In this document: positions 57,601 through 64,000 of the stretch, in pieces
Numbering within the stretch: the stretch's first letter is position 1
Layout: each line of letters starts with the position of its first letter
Assembly: GCA_020631735.1 (NCBI GenBank)
Contig: CM036191.1
Span: 39,353,335 to 39,417,334, forward strand
Direction: 5' to 3'
DNA from: Saccharum officinarum
Taxonomy: Eukaryota > Streptophyta > Magnoliopsida > Poales > Poaceae
DNA length: 64,000 nt
The notes under the pieces: generated by a model
What the model was told of the DNA's origin: nothing
Database searches by the model: none
What the model saw: only the letters and a program-made list of their open reading frames with translations
Program-made: the position numbers and the translations under genes

Positions 57601-60513
57601 TGTCGCACCCAATTTTAAGGATAAAATTGAATGCACAAAACTCGTGTGTGCCCAGGGATCAATCACATACACAAGCTGACAAATTACATAAAGTATCATC
57701 ACAGTGTCTCTTACATCAAGAACCATAATATAACTTAGACTTACATCACACAGCGGAATAATAAAAGATAACTCTCACGTGGGGCTTCATCACAGGGAAG
57801 GTCAACTGGTTGACCACAAGCCTAAAAATCCTCAGGAAAATCCTCATACCCATTGTCATCTGTTACCCATCCGGGATTTTTATCCAAATAAAGAAAATAA
57901 ACAAGCGTAAATACATCCCGTACTTAACAAGTTAACATGGGGTTATGAAGCTTAAAAAGGTTGACACTGGTTTACTGCAGTTAGTATTTTTAGTAAGTCA
58001 AGCTTTTATTATCAGGTATTATCAAATTATGCATAAGCTCCCATTTAATCCCATATGAACAGATATCAGGGTCAAGTGTATCATATATCATCATAGAACA
58101 ACTTAAATGATCATCAATAAGTAACCAGTTATTCTGTGAGTTTTTCAGGCCGCTCGTGACCGTGGGCACGGCTGTTATAACAGTTTGTTACCCTCTGCAG
58201 AGGTGGTGCACATTGATCGCGAGTCGTGATTCCCATATGCCCGGGTTAATTACTCCCGTGTTACTGCCAAGGTGAGCGGGCAGGGTACACTATGAAGCAA
58301 TTTCATAGGTCTCTCTAACAAGTTAGGGCCGCTAGGTTTCCTCGGCAGGCAGATGTAGGAACCCCCTTTCCTATAGCACATATCCATCGTGGCTATACAC
58401 ATAGGAACAGAGGCAGCCCTATACCCAACGTGGCAAGCCCCTTTTGCGCCATAAAGGTAACCTCTAACTAGATAGAAAAGGTCCTATTACTGAGCTAAAG
58501 TCATAGCCATATGACTCTCCCGGTTGCACTGTCAGTCCCAGCTTTTGCCGACAGATAAGTCCTTATGGAGGGCCGGGAGCAACATGATCAACAGTCATTT
58601 GCCCCTTCGCCCTATGGATCAGTTGTTATAAATCATGTTATACTTTTGGTTCCATAGAACCATTCATCATCATGTAGATCATGTTCAATTAGAGCACTAG
58701 CAATCTACCCATATGCAATTACCCCATAGGAGTCAAGGGAACAAGTCATCAAATGTCTAGAATGTCTTTAGGGTTATCAAAATTAGACACATGCACATGA
58801 GTAATTGATTAAAGTGAAATAGGACATCAAGGTAGGCCCATGCTATACTTGCCTTGGTTCACAAACTCTTGCTGGTCCTACTGGTCGTCGAAGAATTCTT
58901 GGTCTCCAACGTTCTCCTCAACGTCTGAACGCGACCAACACGACAACATACAACATTCCAAAGGCATTCATGCAAAGCAAACATTCCTATAATTAGAACA
59001 GTACACCAATAGTATAGAAAACAATATAAAATATTTATGAAAATAATCTACGTCTCGCTACGATCACGTTAACGCGTAGTTCACGAAAAACGGAGCTAAA
59101 ATGCGAAAGTTATGATTTAAACGGGATTTTCTATAGCAATATATTTAATTAAATCTAACCATGAGATTTAAAAGTTCCAAACTTGACTAACAGTGGTTCT
59201 AACATGTAGATTATGAAATTACGAAGCTAACGCAATTTGAACGGATCAATTCGGAGCTAAAACGACGATTTCATAAGCAAAACCGTTCAAATAGCATTTC
59301 TATAAATACTGAAGCGTACTTTGAACTAAAACAGTTAACTTTACGCTTTCAAAATGAGAAAGCGTAGACGAGGAAATAAGCTAAGGACGGCGGGTTTTAT
59401 TTGGCCGAACTTGAGGGGCTCTTTAGCATAATCACCCGCGAAGGGGTATCGTCCAACCAGGGCCTTTGATCACGCGATGGACGGCTAGGATTAAATCAGG
59501 GAGGGGAGAAGAAGGGGGGCCGGCCGGAACAGTGATTCCGGCGGCCGGTCAGCCATGAACGGCGGCGAGAGCTCGCCGGCGAGCGCGGTTAGGGTCCCAC
59601 GAGCCACGGAATGCGTATCCAAGGGCACCGGGAAGTTGTGGAGGAGCAGGGGAACTCGCCAGGGCCAAGGAGGTGGCCGGAGAATGCGGTAGGCGCGGTG
59701 GTGGCCATGGCCGGCGATCGGAGGTTGATGGCGCTCGCGGCTATGGCGCTAGAAGCCACAAAACTCAAATTAAACGGCATGGGGAGGTAGAGGGGAGCAT
59801 GGGGGTCTCACCGCGGGGAAGAAAGGGGTCGGAGACGGCTCGGGGAAGGCGGTCGACGCGGATGGCGGAGGCGGTGCTTCTCCGTGCGACGGTTGCGGCC
59901 TCCGATGCGTGCGCGAGTGCGAAACTGGAGCGGGGAGCGAGAGAGGGACGCTCGGGGGGCTCGGCTTCGCTTAAAAAGAGGTCGGGGCACGGGGCGACGA
60001 GGAGCGGGGCGGTTGCGCTGCGGCTTGACCGGGAGCTGCGGTTGCGGGAGGAAGGGGGCGGCACTGACGTGCGGGCCCAGGCAGTCAGCGGCTGAAGTAG
60101 GAAAGGGAGGCGCGGCGGTTGCTGGGGTGCTGGGCCGGCTGCGGCGCTGGGCTGCGCAGGCCATTGAGGAGCCAGGGGAAAACCGAGCTGGGCCAGCGGG
60201 CCGTCGGGAGTGGGAGCTAGGCTGCGCGGCTGCTCGGGCTGAAAACAGAGGAGGGGAGGAAAAATTAATTTTTTTCCAACAAATTTTCCAAAAGCATTTT
60301 CAATTCAAATTTCAATTCTCTTTGAAATTTTTGATCAATACCAAACATTCACAAAATAATATGCAACGACATGAATGCACATACATGTTACTATTTTATG
60401 ATAAATTTTAAATTCATGAGAAATTTATTTATTTCTACATTTCATGAGCACAAAATACAGAATTAAATCATTTTAAACCTATTTTCCAAAAGAGGCAAAT
60501 TTTGGGTGTTACA
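57601..60513 (-). repeat. Chromovirus 3' LTR
   Basis: It is 2,913 bp, TGTCGCACCC to GGGTGTTACA as read on +. It has the conserved block at about 58140-58570 and a GC-rich segment 59500-60250 whose frames on both strands are not genes. Confidence 0.93.
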
Positions 60514-60562
60514 ATTCTACCCCCCTTAAGATGAATCTCGTCCTCGAGATTCAGATGATTGC

Positions 60563-61808
60563 TTACTCAAACAGTTGTGGGTAAGACTTTCTCAGATCCT
60601 CTTCTCTTTCCCAAGTAGCTTCATCCTCTATATACCGATTCCACTGCACCTTGCACATCTTTATAGTTTGGCTTCTTGTAACTCTTTCGGCAGTTTCCAA
60701 GATCTTTATCGGATACTCTTTATAAGTAAGATCTTCCTTGACCGCAAGTTCTTCCAAAGGTATTTGCTCTTCTGGTACCCTCAAACACTTTTTTCAATTG
60801 GGAAACATGGAACACGTCGTGCACACCTGACAAACCCTCATGCAGTTCCAACTGATAAGCTACTTCTCCATGTCTCTCTAGGATCTTAAAAGGTCCTATA
60901 TACCTTGATGCTAACTTTCCCTTCATATTAAATCTTTTCACACTTCTCATTGGTGACACCTTCAAGTACACATAATCACCAACTTCGAAAGTCAGCTCTC
61001 TTCTGCGAGTATCAGCGTAACTCTTCTGTCGGGACTGAGCCACCCTCAAATTGTCTCTAATCATTCTCACTTGTTCTTTCGCATCTCTAACGACATCGAG
61101 TCCAAACACTTGAGTTTCTCCAGTCTGATTCCAGAACAAAGGCGTTCTACATTTACGTCCATACAACGCCTCGAAAGGTGCCATCTTGAGACTCTTCTGA
61201 TAACTGTTGTTGTACGAGAACTCTACGTATGGCAGACTCTTATCCCAACTATCACCATATTATAGTGCACAAGCTCTCAACATATCTTCTAAAATCTGGT
61301 TGATCCTTTCAGTCTGTCCATCAGTTTGCAGATGGTAAGCAGAACTGAAATTCAACTTTGTCCCCAAAGACCTATGTACTTTATGCCAGAATTGCGATGT
61401 AAACTGAGTGCCTCTATCCGACACAATTTTCTTGGGAACACCATGTAAGCACACTACTCTTTCCATGTACAACTCTGCTAGTCTTGTACCTATATAGGTA
61501 GTCTTGACTAGTAAAAAGTGAGCAACCTTGGTGAGTCGATCCACTATTACCCATATTGAATCATAGCCTCTTTGAGTGCGGGGCAATCCTACGATAAAAT
61601 CCATACCAACTTCTTCCCATTTCCATTCAGGAATCTTCATCGGTTGTAGCAACCCTGTAGGTCTTTGATGCTCAGCTTTCACTCTTTGACAAGTGTCACA
61701 CAAAGCCACATACTCTGCCACATCTCTCTTCAAACCATACCACCAATACTTTTCCTTGAGATCCAAATACATCTTGGCACTTCCAGGATGTATAGAATAA
61801 GCAGACTT
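60563..61808 (-). pseudogene. Chromovirus integrase and chromodomain (3' part of pol)
   Basis: On the minus strand: integrase zinc finger with CDTCQRVKAEHQRP, catalytic core WEEVGMDFIVGLPRTQ, VSDRGTQFTSQFWHKV and TDGQTERINQILEDMLR (61260-61850). A CAA-to-TAA type stop follows ACAL at 61260. The C-terminal domain then continues (APFEALYGRKCRTPLFW, GDYVYLKVSPM, DVFHVSQLKK; 60720-61184). An extra A in an A-run near 60790 shifts frame before the chromodomain (EYPIKILETAERVTRSQT, EATWEREEDLRKSYPQLF; 60563-60784), which in related elements targets integration to modified histones. RT and upstream domains are deleted. The first ~14 residues of the 61850 frame come from LTR sequence. Confidence 0.93.
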
Positions 61809-62015
61809 AAATTTCAATTCTCTTTGAAATTTTTGATCAATACCAAACATTCACAAAATAATATGCAGCGACATGAATGCACATACATGTTACTATTTTA
61901 TGATAAATTTTAAATTCATGAGAAATTTATTTATTTCTACATTTCATGAGCACAAAATACAGAATTAAATCATTTTAAACCTATTTTCCAAAAGAGGCAA
62001 ATTTTGGGTGTTACA
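61809..62015 (-). repeat. Chromovirus 5' LTR remnant
   Basis: These 207 bp match 60307-60513 with one difference (60366/61868). The junction to integrase sequence is at about 61808. Confidence 0.95.
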
Positions 62016-62020
62016 ATAAG

Positions 62021-63120
62021 TAAATGAGGAGACCTATTATTGCAAAGATTTGTTAGCAAGCTGTGCTAATCATCTAATCAACTATGAATTCTTCGGGTTT
62101 TAATGCTACTAGCAACATACAACATGCATATCCTTATTCATCAGCTATAAGTTCAAGATATGAGGTTCCACCACAAGACATGCCGATGAATGAGAGAATT
62201 GGCTATGATGATACGAATTATTCAGCCAATTACTCTCAATTCTCATATGGTGCACAATATGCTAATAGAGCAAAGGTGCTACCTACAAATTCAGCATTAT
62301 GTGCAAATCCTAGTGCTCATAATTCGGCCTCATATGTTACTGATAACTATGGCCGAATTAATGGAATTTCAGCAAGGTGATCCTCCATCAAGAGAAGCCC
62401 AAGTGATGCCCAAGCAATGCCCGATATACACATATCACCACTAAAATAACATGGCCGATGTATACATCGTCCTTAGATCCCGAATAGCCGCTGAGCTGGA
62501 CATCGTTGTTGTTTGGTCCTCTATGTTTTTAGGTTCGCATAAACCTCACCTAAAAACAGGTGGGCATATGTTGACACTCAAATTGGGCACAGACCAAATT
62601 TATGAGACCCATGATTAGCTTTGGCCAATCTAAGAAAAACTCTATAAAACAACATAATAATTGTAGTACCACTTTGGTTTTCTGACCGGATAAGACCACC
62701 CCTACTCCCTATATAATAGGCGGTACATGGCCGATTGAGACATCCAACAATCCAATCGTCTTTTTACATCTACAACTCCTTTATGTCCTCTTCCAACCCC
62801 ATGCTGCTGTTCATCGCTTGATCCGACGACCAAGGATGGAGCCCTGGGCTCGCCGGCCAACCTAGGGCAACCTGGCGACGTCCTTGCCGCGATGGGGTCC
62901 CTCCCAGGCGAGAGCTTCAGCAGTTCCTTTGCTAGTTTGCTCAGAAACTAGCTTTTCTTCGTCACATAAGTGCGATTGGCTATCCTTTGGTGGTTTGCTC
63001 ATAAACCACGAAAGAGTGTTAGTTATCCTTTGCTAGCTTGCTCGTAAACCTCGCCGCTCTTCACCGCGAAGGCATATTGGTTATCCGCTGCGTTCTTCGG
63101 TCTGTGGTGACCCGGGTGAT
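62021..63120 (+). mobile_element. Gypsy 3' internal end plus LTR fragment
   Basis: 62084-62380 is a short gag-like or non-autonomous frame (YEVPPQDMPMNERIGYDD) that loses frame at 62380. AAAAACAGGTGGGCA (62553-62565) acts as a purine-rich tract, followed by LTR start TGTTGACACTC at 62569. TATATAA is at 62710-62716. Downstream, TTAGTTATCCTTTGCTAGC-type units recur three times at about 60 bp (62975-63090). No 3' end or TSD was found. CCGATG-rich wording resembles the Tat element at 12990, so a related lineage is likely. Confidence 0.6.
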
Positions 63121-63698
63121 CTAGCCTTAGCTAGTGTGTGACTGATCTTTGCATCAACAAAGTAAAATATGATCACAAGAGCAACAAGCCACCAGCTCCT
63201 CCTCGTGGTCATAAACAAGGTGTATAATCTAGTTATAAGCAAGCATGTTCACAAAGAAGTTTCCTTCCAAAGGATGTCAACAGTAGCTGTATACATGTAC
63301 ATGACATGAAGAATTTGGGCATGTTTGTTAGAGCTTTACTCCCTGACTCCTTAGGAGGTAAGAGAACAAATTAATCTAAGCCATTGAATTCAAAATACAG
63401 AAAATAATTAATAATAAAGATAAGATAAGATAATGACCAAATATCCAGGTTATCTGTTCCTTGATATGCATCATCATATTATAGAGGATTGCCAAATTGT
63501 TTTGCTTATCGATAATGCGCCGTTAGTTTCAAGAGCCAAAGTATTTTTATTTCGGTTGCACATACTTTTTTAGATGTGTTCATATGGCTCATACTTTTCT
63601 ATTACCCTTAGCGTAAAATATAGTCAACCAATGCTTCTAATCATCGTGCTATGAGAATAATCCCCATAGAGTCCTCATTGATGACTTCAAGGCCATGG
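63121..63698. other. No recognisable feature
   Basis: I see no gene, repeat or element terminus in this AT-rich stretch. Confidence 0.6.
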
Positions 63699-63706
63699 GG
63701 CATAAC

Positions 63707-63982
63707 CAGGGATGAAAACGTTATGGATATTTTCCGACCGTATTCGAAACCGAATCCGTTTAGAGGGGTTGAGATCTGTCCGTATCCGAGTCCGGATATC
63801 CAACATCCGATACCGTATCCGTATCCGAATACTTAAATCGTATATTTATGATGTCGATATCTAATCGTATCATATCCGACATAGTTGACACTATCCGTAT
63901 TCGAATCCGAATTCGGACAGAAATATAAAAACAAATGTAATATCGGTGATATCCGTCCGTATCCGATCCGTTTTCATCCCTA
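63707..63982. mobile_element. hAT MITE, 8-bp TSD GGCATAAC
   Basis: CAGGGATGAAAACG at the left pairs with CGTTTTCATCCCTA at the right. GGCATAAC lies at 63699-63706 and 63983-63990, the 8-bp duplication typical of hAT. The 276-bp interior is made of inverted CCGTATCCG/CGGATACGG motifs, so the whole element folds back. Confidence 0.95.
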
Positions 63983-64000
63983 GGCATAACACAAGCATGG

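Larger units (their letters stand above)
57601..62015 (-). mobile_element. Chromovirus Gypsy with large internal deletion, TSD ATAAG
   Basis: ATAAG lies at 57596-57600 and 62016-62020. From the left: complete 3' LTR 57601-60513, polypurine tract (complement of ACCCCCCTTAAG, 60518-60530), chromodomain and integrase, then only the terminal 207 bp of the 5' LTR (61809-62015). Everything from inside the 5' LTR to the start of integrase is gone. The two overlapping LTR ends differ at 1 of 207 bases, so the insertion is young. It is the only copy of the TGTAACACCC family here with an internal domain. Confidence 0.95.

Noticed and set aside
59673..60411. ORFs of 140-175 residues in the chromovirus LTR
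   Set aside because: Same reasoning: GC-rich LTR segment, overlapping frames on both strands, no domain.

Overview
This window is a TE-dominated stretch of a grass nuclear genome, probably a panicoid such as a sorghum, sugarcane or Miscanthus relative. The evidence is Tat-type and chromovirus Ty3/Gypsy LTRs, CACTA elements with CACTACAAGAA termini, Stowaway, Harbinger and hAT MITEs, and GC-rich spliced coding sequence. I see no bacterial gene, CRISPR array or confident functional tRNA or rRNA gene. Species assignment is inference.

Layout. 1-3060 is a minisatellite with a 70-bp monomer and a 140-bp dimer. 3061-16857 is a pile of degenerate Tat-lineage Gypsy material: two LTRs, then gag, protease and a truncated RT. 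Two ~3-kb solo LTRs of one chromovirus-like family are inserted in it, one in each orientation. 16858-23186 holds a likely antisense LTR fragment and a doubly truncated LINE. The LINE sits between ~90% identical direct repeats and contains a MITE that in turn holds a 1.8-kb CACTA (TSD GGA). 22767-24259 carries four MITEs.

24395-56857 is the one recognisable host gene: a four-exon gene on the + strand encoding a von Willebrand factor A (VWA) domain protein. Its second exon is broken twice, by a 3.1-kb PIF/Harbinger element (24551-27678, TSD ACT) and by a 27.6-kb Copia element (28001-55625, TSD ATGGC, LTRs 98.3% identical). If both elements and one copy of each TSD are discounted, the exons sum to 1368 nt, exactly 456 codons with no internal stop. 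The gene was therefore probably intact until recently.

The Copia element is split by CACTA element X (31253-53901, TSD ATT). X holds a second CACTA of the same family in the opposite orientation, Y (34754-52334, TSD AAA). Y carries the transposase genes: a TNP2/DUF4218/DUF4216 gene and a TNPA-like Transposase_24 gene. Its TNP2 gene is interrupted by another solo LTR (38116-42042, TSD TTGAA). X carries a captured histone H4 5' fragment with promoter-like motifs, and both X and Y carry tRNA-like A-box/B-box cassettes near the same terminus.

57601-62015 is an internally deleted chromovirus (integrase, chromodomain, TSD ATAAG). 62021-63120 is a Gypsy 3'-end/LTR fragment, and 63707-63982 is a hAT MITE with the 8-bp TSD GGCATAAC. 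No gene in the window appears intact.
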